Assembly (NCBI RefSeq): GCF_036492425.1
Contig: NZ_AP025298.1
Coordinates: 93,248-157,247 of the forward strand
Direction of reading: 5' to 3'
DNA length: 64,000 nucleotides
DNA from: Persicobacter psychrovividus
GTDB taxonomy: Bacteria > Bacteroidota > Bacteroidia > Cytophagales > Cyclobacteriaceae
In this document: positions 9,117 to 17,656 of the stretch, one piece after another
Layout: each line of letters opens with the position of its first letter
How positions within the stretch are numbered: position 1 is the stretch's first letter
The notes under the pieces: model-generated
Seen by the model: the letters and a program-made list of their open reading frames with translations, nothing else
What the model was told of the DNA's origin: nothing
Database searches by the model: none
Translations under genes and position numbers: made by a program

Positions 9117-10661
9117 ATGAGAAATCAAAAAATTATTCACGCCGCATTGGTTATAATGCTTTTAATGATCGGTAGCCTATCGCATGCCAAGCCATTCATC
9201 AGTAAATTTTCACAACAGGAACTGGCATTTATGCCTGCTCATGTTCAGGTAAAACTATTTAAGACGGGGGTGATCAAGCCCATTGATGTTGTTGAGGCGC
9301 AGATTCAGCAAATTGAAAAAACCAACAAAGAAATCAACGCGATTACTTATCAGCATTTTCAAACCGCACGTGAACGTGCTTATGAATCGGCGAAACGCTA
9401 CGCCAGCGGAACACAGCGGCCTTTGGAAGGCATAACCGTTGGACTCAAAGATGAACACCACGAGAAAGGAATGAAAGTAACAATGGGATCTGTGGTTCAC
9501 CTGAATGATGCCCCCAAAGATTATACAGATGATGTTACCCAGAAGCTGCTGGATGCCGGAGTGATTCCACTGATTCAAACCACCGTTCCTGAGTTATACC
9601 TTAATTTTGTTACCCACTCCAAAGCTTGGGGTGTAACACGTAACCCATGGAACCCACAATATTCGGTTGGTGCTTCATCAGGTGGGTCAGGTGCAGCCCT
9701 GGCCGCGGGTTATGTTACCTTGGCAACAGGTTCTGACATGGGAGGATCAATTCGGATCCCTGCCTCAGTGAACGGACTTTATGGCTTCAAACCTTGCTTT
9801 GGCGAAGTGTTCACCGAAACTCCTTTGGCACCCTTCTCTGGCACAGGTCCAATGGCAAGAAACGCAACAGACATGATCATGATGCACAACGTAATCAACG
9901 GGCACTCACCAAATGGGGTAAATTTATTGCCTAACCGACAATACCCCACCGAATACCAGGACTTGAAGGGTGTCAAAATTGCCTATGTCGGCGGAATGGG
10001 CATCACCAAGCCAAGCCGCGAGGTAGATGAAGCCATGGACGATGCGATTCTTGATTTGCAGGCGCGCGGTGCGGTGGTTCAGGAAGTGGCATTGGACTTC
10101 GGTATTAGCGCCGACAGCCTTCGCAATGGTTTCAAAAACTTGGCATTGAGTGGTGCGATGGGTGCCGGTTTCCAGGCCTATTATAATGATATGGAAGAGA
10201 TGACGGGCTATGCAGCCACCTTTATAAAGGCAACGGTTGAAGCGGATTATGGCAAAGACCAGCAGCTTGACGCCGAGTTGATGATCAAAGGAATGTATGC
10301 GGCAATCCACCGTGAAGTGTTTTCCAAAGGTTTTGACTTGATGATTTGCCCAACGGTAGCGACCCCACATATTCCTGCCGATTATGATTTCACCAAAGAT
10401 ACGGTGGAAGAAGAGGGGGTTCGTTACGATGCCTTTGTCGGAACACTATATACCATGCCTTTCAACCTGTTGAATTTCATGCCGGTCGTTAGTGCACCAG
10501 TCGGACTTAGTGGACAAAACATGCCTATCGGGATCCAGTTCATCGGCAAGCCTTATGATACCGAAATGGTATTCCGAGTGGTCAGTAATTTCGAAGAAGA
10601 AACGGCTGAGCTTTATAAAAATAAAGGATACAAAAAACAAATGACCCTGTTGGATTTATAG
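9117..10661 (+). CDS. secreted amidase, amidase-signature family
   Basis: A 514-residue amidase-signature hydrolase with a signal peptide (MRNQKIIHAALVIMLLMIGSLSHA), so it acts in the periplasm or outside the cell. The Ser-cisSer-Lys triad is visible: Lys111 in VGLKDEHHEKG, the cis-Ser in GASSGGSG (187-188) and nucleophile Ser211 in DMGGSIRIP. An in-frame GTG at 9096 lies just after the promoter signature, but the ATG at 9117 fits the signal peptide and is chosen. The substrate cannot be read from sequence; family members hydrolyse amides, including peptide amides and acylated amino compounds. A terminator hairpin and a porin-like gene follow. Confidence 0.88.
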   Translation: MRNQKIIHAALVIMLLMIGSLSHAKPFISKFSQQELAFMPAHVQVKLFKTGVIKPIDVVEAQIQQIEKTNKEINAITYQHFQTARERAYESAKRYASGTQRPLEGITVGLKDEHHEKGMKVTMGSVVHLNDAPKDYTDDVTQKLLDAGVIPLIQTTVPELYLNFVTHSKAWGVTRNPWNPQYSVGASSGGSGAALAAGYVTLATGSDMGGSIRIPASVNGLYGFKPCFGEVFTETPLAPFSGTGPMARNATDMIMMHNVINGHSPNGVNLLPNRQYPTEYQDLKGVKIAYVGGMGITKPSREVDEAMDDAILDLQARGAVVQEVALDFGISADSLRNGFKNLALSGAMGAGFQAYYNDMEEMTGYAATFIKATVEADYGKDQQLDAELMIKGMYAAIHREVFSKGFDLMICPTVATPHIPADYDFTKDTVEEEGVRYDAFVGTLYTMPFNLLNFMPVVSAPVGLSGQNMPIGIQFIGKPYDTEMVFRVVSNFEEETAELYKNKGYKKQMTLLDL

Positions 10662-10682
10662 TGAAGCAGTGATTGAAGAAAG

Positions 10683-10708
10683 GCGGGGCGAAAGTTCCGC
10701 TTTTTTTT
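10683..10708 (+). terminator. intrinsic terminator or attenuator after the amidase
   Basis: GCGGGGC (10683-10689), a GAAA tetraloop, and GTTCCGC (10694-10700) form a 7-bp stem with two G-U pairs, followed by eight T. It sits between the amidase and the porin-like gene, 19 bp before the latter's ATG, so it may reduce rather than abolish read-through. Confidence 0.7.
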
Positions 10709-10726
10709 AGCCTAAAATTTACCATC

Positions 10727-11995
10727 ATGAAACTCGAAAAAACAAAAAACCAGTTGTATTGGCTGATTATAGGGGCGATGATTTTTTTAGGGGTGATACT
10801 AAGCTTTGTCCCACTGCATGCCCAAAATACCGACAGCCTCAAAGTATCTTCCCCCTCAATTCATGAAGCCATGGAAAACGATTTGCAGGAAGCTTTTGAT
10901 CACCAACAAGAATGGCCAAAACCCACCAAAAACAAGGGACGGATGACTAATTTCCAACACTGGAATTATTCCAAAAAGAAACACGCCTTCCTCTCCTATT
11001 ATGGTAGCTCGGTTCAGTTTGGCTTCAATGGCTCACAACAAACCCACAGCCTCAACCATAGCCTCGGGCTATTTTACAAGGGCAGCTGGATAGAAAGCAA
11101 AAACTACAAAATGAAGGTGCACGGATGGGTGGAGCAAAACTCCCTTTTGGCGGGGGTAAACACCAAGCAATTTGGAAAAGACTTGGGCATCTTCAGTCAG
11201 GTTAATGGCTTTGATGCAACTGGGCATGCGTTGAGTCTGGAATATTTATATGTTCAGAACCTGTTTTTTGATGATCGACTCGACATCTCTATCGGTAAGA
11301 TTGATCCGCTTTTTTCGACGCTTTTCACCAACTATGCGGGATGGGACCGAATGACGTTCTTCAGCAAAACGATGACCTCCAACCCTGTTCCACCTATGGG
11401 TACGGGCTTTGGCATGCTGACCGAGTTTCATTTGAGCAACCATGTCAGCATTGGTGCGCTGGCTGTTAATGCGAACGAAAAGAGCCCGATCATGGAGCCT
11501 CACCGATTTTTCAGCAGTAATCAGCCGTTGTTCTACCAGGGATTTGTTCGGTGGAATATTCCCACCAAGGACAACCTGTACTCTTCCCACGTCTTTACCT
11601 GCTACGGATTTGACCGTATCACATCGGCAGAATATCACCCGATGCGAAATGCCTACGGATGGGCTTATGTGGGAAATCAGGGACTGAGCAAGAAAAGTAT
11701 CCTGACACTGAAGGCATCAGCAGGAAACGGCATGATTCAGAAATACCGCGCAGGATATGGTGTGGGATTTGTTCACCTATCCCCCTTCAATCGGCATGGA
11801 GATCAATTGGGTTACAGTGTGGTACTGAACGAAGGTGCTGGAGCGTATGAAGGTCGATTTGAGGCTGGTGTGGATGCTTATTATAAGATGTTCGTGCGTC
11901 CGTGGTTTACGGCGAGTGTGAATATGCAGATCATCTATGGGGTGAACCAGAAGATGAACTATGTGCCAGGCTTCAGGGTGATGATGACTTTCTAA
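10727..11995 (+). CDS. OprB-like carbohydrate-selective porin family barrel
   Basis: A 422-residue protein whose ATG at 10727 is chosen because it opens a long signal peptide ending near PLHAQ. An 18-codon upstream extension overlaps the terminator and is unlikely to be translated. The mature protein has the look of an OprB-type barrel: GFNGSQQTHSLNHSLGLFY, a LDISIGKIDPLF strand, a GFVRWNIPTKDN strand and a terminal ...GFRVMMTF with C-terminal Phe. It has no promoter signature of its own, so it probably depends on the amidase promoter. The pair suggests cleavage of a substrate outside and diffusion of the product through this porin, which is inference. OprB membership is likely but not certain. 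Confidence 0.65.
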   Translation: MKLEKTKNQLYWLIIGAMIFLGVILSFVPLHAQNTDSLKVSSPSIHEAMENDLQEAFDHQQEWPKPTKNKGRMTNFQHWNYSKKKHAFLSYYGSSVQFGFNGSQQTHSLNHSLGLFYKGSWIESKNYKMKVHGWVEQNSLLAGVNTKQFGKDLGIFSQVNGFDATGHALSLEYLYVQNLFFDDRLDISIGKIDPLFSTLFTNYAGWDRMTFFSKTMTSNPVPPMGTGFGMLTEFHLSNHVSIGALAVNANEKSPIMEPHRFFSSNQPLFYQGFVRWNIPTKDNLYSSHVFTCYGFDRITSAEYHPMRNAYGWAYVGNQGLSKKSILTLKASAGNGMIQKYRAGYGVGFVHLSPFNRHGDQLGYSVVLNEGAGAYEGRFEAGVDAYYKMFVRPWFTASVNMQIIYGVNQKMNYVPGFRVMMTF

Positions 11996-12033
11996 GCACG
12001 GATTTATTTGTCCACAGATTTTTCATGATAAGG

Positions 12034-12142
12034 TAGCCTGTCGAAAATATACCATCACCCAACCAAAAATATGATTTCTACTGCCGTAGGGACGTTGCAT
12101 GCAACGTCCGTACCGATAGGGACAAAAATATTCGACAGCCTA
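12034..12142. mobile_element. 109-bp MITE-like element, copy 1
   Basis: The element starts TAGCCTGTCGAAAATAT and ends with the near inverse ATATTCGACAGCCTA. It contains the 20-bp perfect palindrome GGACGTTGCATGCAACGTCC in its centre. It is flanked by a 9-bp direct repeat ATGATAAGG (12025-12033 and 12143-12151), the expected footprint of transposition. It has no coding capacity. A second copy, about 85-90% identical by eye, is at 16613. Confidence 0.8.
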
Positions 12143-12262
12143 ATGATAAGGTCTATTCAATTAAAAATTGATCATCATGGTCAATAACACCCCTCCGACA
12201 ATATTGTACAATCCTTTTTTGAACTTCATAGCAAAAAAAATCAAATTATTTATTCAAGATTA

Positions 12263-12292
12263 TTAGGGTAAATATTGCTGTTTTTCCCAGTG
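12263..12292 (+). promoter_or_regulatory. putative ECF promoter, copy 2
   Basis: TTAGGG (12263-12268), 17 bp, CCCAGTG (12286-12292), followed by GTAAGTGAA, which is also shared with other copies. It ends 42 bp before the ATG at 12335. Confidence 0.6.
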
Positions 12293-12334
12293 GTAAGTGA
12301 ATACAAAAACAATAAAATTATAAAAAATACAGCA

Positions 12335-13090
12335 ATGAAAAAGATATTGACAATACTAATGGTAGCCTTTGCCTCTCTTACCGGCTATGCGCAGGAAGAA
12401 GAAAAAATTGATGCTTCAAAACCCACCAACTTCTATACCTTGATGGACAATCAGGTTGAATTTTCACCAGGATCCAATCAGGTGGGGTATCGTGCTTCGA
12501 TCATGTACTCTCCTGCGGAGAAACACTTATTCATGGGAGAGTTGCCGATCCTGTACAATACCCAAACCAAAGCAGGAGGCGTAGGTGATGTCCGGTTCAG
12601 ATATTTCTACCTGTCACATAAAGACTACTCAAAAACCATCGGGGCTTTCGGTCCTTCGATTGATGTGTTTGCCCCAACAGGTGATGCAGAAAAAGGGCTC
12701 GGAACAGGACGATTCATTGTTTCTCCTGGTCTAACGGCCGGCATCATGGTCGCTGACTGGATTCAGTTCTTCCCTGTGCTTTCCTATATGTATCAGTCCA
12801 AAAAAATAAATGGAGCGCCACAGGTAAGGGAATCTATCCCAATGCCCGACGACCGTGAAATGCACGGGATGTCCTTTCAGGTTATTACCCCTATCGTTTT
12901 CAGCGAACGCTTCTTTACTATGATTACACCGATCTATCAATTGCCCGACTTCAGACACGGAACCACCAATGTGGCCTGCGAGTTTTTGGCTCAATATAAA
13001 GTGAGTGAAAAAATGCAGCTCTCCGGCTTCTACAAGCAGGATCAAAGACTGGGTGGAACCGCCCGAATCGGATTGACATTTTTCTTATAA
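12335..13090 (+). CDS. outer-membrane beta-barrel protein
   Basis: A 251-residue exported protein. The ATG at 12335 gives a clean signal peptide (MKKILTILMVAFASLTGYAQ); the 20-codon upstream extension begins inside the promoter region. The mature part has about ten amphipathic strands (VEFSPGSNQVGYRASIMYS, FMGELPILYN, GDVRFRYFYL, LQLSGFYKQD) and ends GTARIGLTFFL, with the terminal aromatic-hydrophobic pattern of outer-membrane barrels. It resembles transporter-like barrels of the phenol-degradation MetA type (PF13557), but the assignment is tentative. It has its own promoter signature and its own terminator, so it is monocistronic. Confidence 0.72.
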   Translation: MKKILTILMVAFASLTGYAQEEEKIDASKPTNFYTLMDNQVEFSPGSNQVGYRASIMYSPAEKHLFMGELPILYNTQTKAGGVGDVRFRYFYLSHKDYSKTIGAFGPSIDVFAPTGDAEKGLGTGRFIVSPGLTAGIMVADWIQFFPVLSYMYQSKKINGAPQVRESIPMPDDREMHGMSFQVITPIVFSERFFTMITPIYQLPDFRHGTTNVACEFLAQYKVSEKMQLSGFYKQDQRLGGTARIGLTFFL

Positions 13091-13114
13091 TTTTCGTTTG
13101 CACAATTTTTCAGG

Positions 13115-13136
13115 AGCCCCTTCGGGGGCTTTTTTT
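13115..13136 (+). terminator. intrinsic terminator
   Basis: AGCCCC (13115-13120), TTCG loop, GGGGCT (13125-13130) and a T run to 13136, located 24 bp after the stop at 13090. The UUCG loop and seven T make it a strong terminator. Confidence 0.9.
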
Positions 13137-13260
13137 CTGCAACTCATTTTTCAACAACATCTTTTGTGCATAGTCCATCATGAAGTTTTTGTACCACTAA
13201 ATTTACCATAACCCCTCACTTATTTTAGCGATGAGAAAGGGGTTATTTTTTATAAAGAAT

Positions 13261-13290
13261 ATAGGGATTAAGGGTGTTTTTTTCCCAGTG
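13261..13290 (+). promoter_or_regulatory. putative ECF promoter, copy 3
   Basis: ATAGGG (13261-13266; TATAGGG with the preceding T), 17 bp, CCCAGTG (13284-13290), followed by ATGAATGAA. It ends 27 bp before the ATG at 13318. It shares AGGG and the exact spacing with the other three copies. Confidence 0.58.
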
Positions 13291-13317
13291 ATGAATGAAA
13301 CATTAAATATCAAAAAT

Positions 13318-14211
13318 ATGAGAGTTCTTATTATACTAATCGGAATAGTCATTGCCCTAACGAGTTACAGCCAGGCGCAAGTGCTGGAAACAGGACATTA
13401 CGGGTATGCACTGAATGGATTGCGCGGTGCACATCTTCCCGCGCCAGGATTTTATTATACCACCATCAATCACATTTATACGGCTTCACAATTTCGATTC
13501 AATGACGGCAATGTGTCTGAAATGAACAAGTCAGTGATGAGTTTCACTAATATCAACCTGTTTGCTTACACCCCAAAGCAAAAGATATTCGGTGCCAAAT
13601 ACAGCGCAATGCTGGGCATTCCAATCACCAATCTGGCCCTTAGCCCCGTGGACTTGAGTGTCAATACCGCAAGACTTGGCATCGGGGATTTATTCGTCCT
13701 TCCGGTAGCTCTTGAATGGCAAATGAAACAGGTATTTGTCACTGCCCGTGCGGGTTTTTTCGCCCCAACAGGACGATTCAAGGCGGGCGCCAATAATAAT
13801 TTAGGGAAAGGTTACCTGAGTCATTTCTACAGTGTAGGCGCCACCGTGTATTTCGATAAAGAAAAACGTTTCCACTTCAGTGGAATCAACACTTATCAGT
13901 TCTGTGGACAACAGGCAGGAACCGGCGTTACGGCAGGTCAGACCAATACCTTTGAATGGGGACTGGGGTCCACTTTCGATGAGCGTTTTGACTTTGGTGT
14001 TGTAGGATTTTTTCAATTTCAGACCACCCCTCAAACCGGCGGAGACCCCTCCTTGCACCGTGCTTTTCATCAGCAAAATGGCTTTGGCTGGGAAATGGGA
14101 TACACCACCAAATCACATTTTTCGTTCCGCATGCGCAATTACTTTGAGCTGTTGGCCATCAATCGGCCACAAGGCAATGCTTTCCGTTTTGTAATCAGTT
14201 ACCGTTTTTAA
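13318..14211 (+). CDS. outer-membrane protein, MetA-pathway phenol-degradation type barrel
   Basis: A 297-residue protein with a signal peptide (MRVLIILIGIVIALTSYSQA). The ATG at 13318 is chosen because the in-frame ATG at 13291 immediately follows the putative -10 element. The segment LNGLRGAHLPAPGFYYTTINHIYTA, the FAPTGRF turn and the final FRFVISYRF match the PF13557 barrel family (SphA/MetA-type, named from phenol-degradation operons but found widely in other contexts). It probably forms a small outer-membrane channel. Its stop lies 12 bp from the end of the convergent kinase gene. Confidence 0.8.
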   Translation: MRVLIILIGIVIALTSYSQAQVLETGHYGYALNGLRGAHLPAPGFYYTTINHIYTASQFRFNDGNVSEMNKSVMSFTNINLFAYTPKQKIFGAKYSAMLGIPITNLALSPVDLSVNTARLGIGDLFVLPVALEWQMKQVFVTARAGFFAPTGRFKAGANNNLGKGYLSHFYSVGATVYFDKEKRFHFSGINTYQFCGQQAGTGVTAGQTNTFEWGLGSTFDERFDFGVVGFFQFQTTPQTGGDPSLHRAFHQQNGFGWEMGYTTKSHFSFRMRNYFELLAINRPQGNAFRFVISYRF

Positions 14212-14223
14212 AAATGATGTCCG

Positions 14224-16539
14224 TTAACCATAAACCTCATAGGTCTTCCACCAATTTTGCGCATCGGTTCTTGACCATGGATATTCTCTTTCAAGCGTTT
14301 CCAAAACCATGATGATTTGCTCAACATGCTGCACCCTTTTTTCGGGGTCAAATCGCACGCATTCCATCAATATGTTTTTCAAGTCCTCAGGCACATCTTC
14401 CCTTTCAATCAGTCGGTTTCGGTAATCAGCATTCATGGTCTGATCTCCAGCAAAAACCTTTTGAGAGATCAGTTCCACCAAGTATTTTCCCGAAAGCATA
14501 TACAAACCAAGGGCACCCAAGGAATAAATATCTACACGGGCATCATTATTAAAAGGATCACGGATTCTTTCAGGCGCCATAAACAGCGGCGTCCCTCCTA
14601 TTTTCCCTGCCTGCGTTTGCAGTTCAGTCGCCACATCCAAATCTTTCACCAATCCAAAATCCAATAGCTTCACATGGTCATAGGCACCGCCAAGCTGACT
14701 GATCATAATATTCATCGGCTTGATATCGCGGTGAACAAAATTCATCTGGTGCGCCTCCTGCAATGAGTAACATACTTGTTTCAGAATACTGATACAACGC
14801 TCAATCGGAAAAGGTTCATGCATCTTCAGCACCTTATCCAAAGGCAGGCCATCAATGAATTCCATCACATAATAAAAGACCCCTTGTTCGGTCGTGCCGA
14901 AATCAAATACATTGATGGTATTAGGGTGTTTGAGCATAGAAGTGATGGCCACCTCTTTTTCAAAACGGGCGATCGCTTCCTGATCAGCAATGTTCTTTTT
15001 CAACATCTTGACTGCCACGGGCAACCTCAGTAAAGAATGCTCTGCCTTATGTACTTCACCGAATCCGCCTTCCCCGATTTTTTCAATTAATCGATACTGC
15101 CCCAATTGATCCAATTGATGGATTTTTTTAGAAAATCTCGCTAAATCAATATTTGAATTGTACAAAAGATATAACAACACAGCAATGATCAGATAGAAAA
15201 CACCTAAGATCAAGTCAAAATGCCACATCATCGAAAGTACCTCTTCTTCATCCTCTTCGGCGATCATCCCAAAATCATATTCAGGAAGCCAAAGCCATGC
15301 CCCCACTACCATTATCCCTCGATAATCGCGATAGGCACTATGAATCCCCCCAGAAAAGACACTGTCCCGCTTGATCAGGTGCGCCTGAATATCTTGCACC
15401 ACCTCGGTAAAAGGCCACTGAAAACGGGGAACATCAGGAACATAACCCTCCAGTATATTTCCTCCAGGGTTCAGCAGTTCGAGGTTATATACTGCCGTAT
15501 GGTATTTCCCACTGTCCAATAAAAGTGTTGGTTTGATGTCCTTAATAAAGCGACTTTCACTCACCATTCTCCCCTCATTGTCCAACGCATAAATTTCCGA
15601 ACTTCGGCCATGATGCGCAATATTGAAGATTTTGGAAAACTGATTTTGGGGCATCGATATGGAATAGAGGTAGGCGATAGTTTGCCCCTGATCATTTTTG
15701 ACAGGGGTACCAAAAATACAATTGGCAGACCCCTTAAAATCCTCGGGCACATCGTAACCTGCTTCCCGATCATGCAGAGGGGGAACAAAGATCGTCTCCC
15801 CTCTTTTCAACTCATTGTAATGGGCATAAAATCCTTCTCCCACTTTCAGATCATTGAAAATCGATAGGGTTGAATCCGTCGCCATAACGGTAGAAAGCTG
15901 AACTTCGGGCACATCAAGATGCAAAATACCGAGGTACTCAAAATTGGCGGTTTTTTCCAGCCTGCGCAGTTTATTCGAAAGGGAAAGTAGCAATTGATCT
16001 CTTTCGGTGGGCGTCAAATCTTGATCGGAAATATTGTTCAGGTTTTGCACAAGGGTAATCACAAAATCATCTTGAGCAACTCGTTGCAATCGCTCTTTCT
16101 CGAAGTCGATCCAGTCGAGCATCACCTGTCGGGTGGTTTCCAGAAGCGCCACCTTTTCCTCGAGTTCAGAATTGATGATCACCCGCTTAATCGAAGAACG
16201 GACGAATTCCCCAAGAACAATTAAAAGCAGCAAAACAGTAAAGGCCAGCACCATTCGGGGCCCTTTCTTACTGAAAAAGTCATAGTGTGCTTTGCTTTTA
16301 ACGAAAATACTGTCCAGCTTCTGAACTTTGATTTTTGAAGCCGTTTCCGTCTTGTTTGGTGTTGGTTCAGTGCTTTGTTCCTGCTCAAGGCTGAACTCAT
16401 TAAAGAGCGTCATCACTTCCTGAAGCAATGCGGAATCATCGGCACACTCTTGCAGAATGAGCTGTTTCGCTTTCTCTGATGGTAAATCCATCACTTTGGC
16501 CAATACCGCAGAAGCCCGTTCGTGTAAAGGTTGATTCAT
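14224..16539 (-). CDS. membrane-bound Ser/Thr protein kinase with periplasmic sensor domain
   Basis: A 771-residue two-pass membrane kinase. A cytoplasmic N-terminal helical segment (residues 1-90) precedes a first transmembrane helix at about 96-112, an extracytoplasmic sensor of about 320 residues with a Cache-like look, and a second helix at about 436-458. The cytoplasmic kinase domain runs from about 481 with GEGGFGEVHKAEH (P-loop), VAVKMLKK (ATP Lys), HRDIKPMN (catalytic loop, about 601), DFG and APE. All key residues are present. It lies 370 bp downstream of the ECF sigma gene in the same direction. ECF sigma factors of the TIGR02999 type are known to be partnered with Ser/Thr kinases, so it probably phosphorylates the sigma factor or an associated regulator in response to an envelope signal. 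Confidence 0.9.
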   Translation of the reverse strand: MNQPLHERASAVLAKVMDLPSEKAKQLILQECADDSALLQEVMTLFNEFSLEQEQSTEPTPNKTETASKIKVQKLDSIFVKSKAHYDFFSKKGPRMVLAFTVLLLLIVLGEFVRSSIKRVIINSELEEKVALLETTRQVMLDWIDFEKERLQRVAQDDFVITLVQNLNNISDQDLTPTERDQLLLSLSNKLRRLEKTANFEYLGILHLDVPEVQLSTVMATDSTLSIFNDLKVGEGFYAHYNELKRGETIFVPPLHDREAGYDVPEDFKGSANCIFGTPVKNDQGQTIAYLYSISMPQNQFSKIFNIAHHGRSSEIYALDNEGRMVSESRFIKDIKPTLLLDSGKYHTAVYNLELLNPGGNILEGYVPDVPRFQWPFTEVVQDIQAHLIKRDSVFSGGIHSAYRDYRGIMVVGAWLWLPEYDFGMIAEEDEEEVLSMMWHFDLILGVFYLIIAVLLYLLYNSNIDLARFSKKIHQLDQLGQYRLIEKIGEGGFGEVHKAEHSLLRLPVAVKMLKKNIADQEAIARFEKEVAITSMLKHPNTINVFDFGTTEQGVFYYVMEFIDGLPLDKVLKMHEPFPIERCISILKQVCYSLQEAHQMNFVHRDIKPMNIMISQLGGAYDHVKLLDFGLVKDLDVATELQTQAGKIGGTPLFMAPERIRDPFNNDARVDIYSLGALGLYMLSGKYLVELISQKVFAGDQTMNADYRNRLIEREDVPEDLKNILMECVRFDPEKRVQHVEQIIMVLETLEREYPWSRTDAQNWWKTYEVYG

Positions 16540-16612
16540 TGGATAGAAGTTATGGCTAAGCTGTTTTTAACAAGTTGGATAACATGACACAATAATGTTA
16601 GGGGTATTATAG

Positions 16613-16721
16613 TAGCCTCTCGAAAGTATGCAATCACCCCATCCAAAATCATGATTTCTACTGCTGTAGGGACGTTGCATGCAACGTCAGTACCGATAGG
16701 TACAAACGTATTCGACAGCCT
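16613..16721. mobile_element. 109-bp MITE-like element, copy 2
   Basis: It starts TAGCCTCTCGAAAGTAT and ends GTATTCGACAGCCT, with the central palindromic core GACGTTGCATGCAACGTC. The direct repeat GGTATTATAG flanks it (16603-16612 and 16722-16731), giving a target duplication of 9 bp plus one matching base. It sits in the gap between the ECF sigma and kinase genes. Confidence 0.8.
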
Positions 16722-16911
16722 GGTATTATAGACCATGATTTACTTGATTAGAAGGATTGCCATGATTATTTATAATTATTGATTTGTAAGCATCGATTCA
16801 AAAAAACTCAATGAAAAATCTGTGGAAATCTGCGTAATCTGTGGACAAGTCAATACATCTTTATATCGTGCTTTATGATCGGATGCTCAAGATTAATGAG
16901 TTTTAATATTA

Positions 16912-17499
16912 CTAAACCTCCGTTTTCATAAACTTTCGCAACCAAGCTTTGGCGACCTTCCAGTCTACCTCAATCGTTTTGATAGAGACATTCAGTTCCT
17001 CGGCAATCTCTTGCATTTTGAGTCCACCAAAAAATTTCATCTCCACTACCTGCGCCTGACGTGGAGACACCTCAGCCAACTTTTCAAGTCCTTCGTGAAT
17101 GTCCAAAATCGCCTCCTCCTGATTTTCAGCCACCGTAAGCCCCTCATCAAGCGAAACATTCACCATTCCACCTCCTCTTTTTTGTGCATTTTTGGTACGG
17201 GCATGGTGCACCAAAATTCGGCGAATCGCCTTGGCGCCCACCACATAAAAATGGGTTCGACTGTTCCACGATAAGTTTTCCTGATCCACCAGATTCATAT
17301 AGGCCTCATTAACCAGCAGCGTTGGCTGAAGCGTATGGTTATTTCTTTCGTTAGAAAAAATCTTATTGGCGATCACATGAAGATTATCATAAACCAATGG
17401 ATACAATTTTTCTCTATTGGAAGCTACATCAAGTTGATTCAGCAATTGGGTTACTTCGGTCTTTGAGTTACTCATAGCAGTTGTTGTTTGGGGCTTCAT
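16912..17499 (-). CDS. ECF-family RNA polymerase sigma factor (TIGR02999-like)
   Basis: This 195-residue protein has a sigma-2 region (about residues 28-105, with LQPTLLVNEAYMNLV and THFYVVGAKAIRRILVHHAR) and a sigma-4 helix-turn-helix (about 138-190, QAQVVEMKFFGGLKMQEIAEELNVSIKTIEVDWKVAKAWL). The LQPTxLVNEAY block and the RILVxHARxxxAxKRGG segment are hallmarks of the TIGR02999 sigma group. An ATG at 17475 (MSNSKTEVTQ) is an alternative start. No anti-sigma gene is adjacent; the kinase downstream is the likely regulator. It is divergent from the DUF4251 gene, whose upstream region carries one of four copies of the T(T/A)AGGG-N17-CCCAGTG signature. Confidence 0.92.
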   Translation of the reverse strand: MKPQTTTAMSNSKTEVTQLLNQLDVASNREKLYPLVYDNLHVIANKIFSNERNNHTLQPTLLVNEAYMNLVDQENLSWNSRTHFYVVGAKAIRRILVHHARTKNAQKRGGGMVNVSLDEGLTVAENQEEAILDIHEGLEKLAEVSPRQAQVVEMKFFGGLKMQEIAEELNVSIKTIEVDWKVAKAWLRKFMKTEV

Positions 17500-17562
17500 A
17501 ATCGCTCATTTAGGAGGTTTTTCAAAGTATTTTTAAGTTTTTTATAAATTTAGACAGGCGAG

Positions 17563-17592
17563 TTAGGGAAAATGCGACGATAATTCCCAGTG
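17563..17592 (+). promoter_or_regulatory. putative ECF promoter, copy 4
   Basis: TTAGGG (17563-17568), 17 bp, CCCAGTG (17586-17592), located in the divergent region beside the ECF sigma gene. It ends 64 bp before the ATG at 17657. Confidence 0.6.
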
Positions 17593-17656
17593 GTGATTGC
17601 AGAAGGAAGTGTTTGTTTTTTCAAGGCTTCCATGGTTGAACAAAAATTTGCAATCG

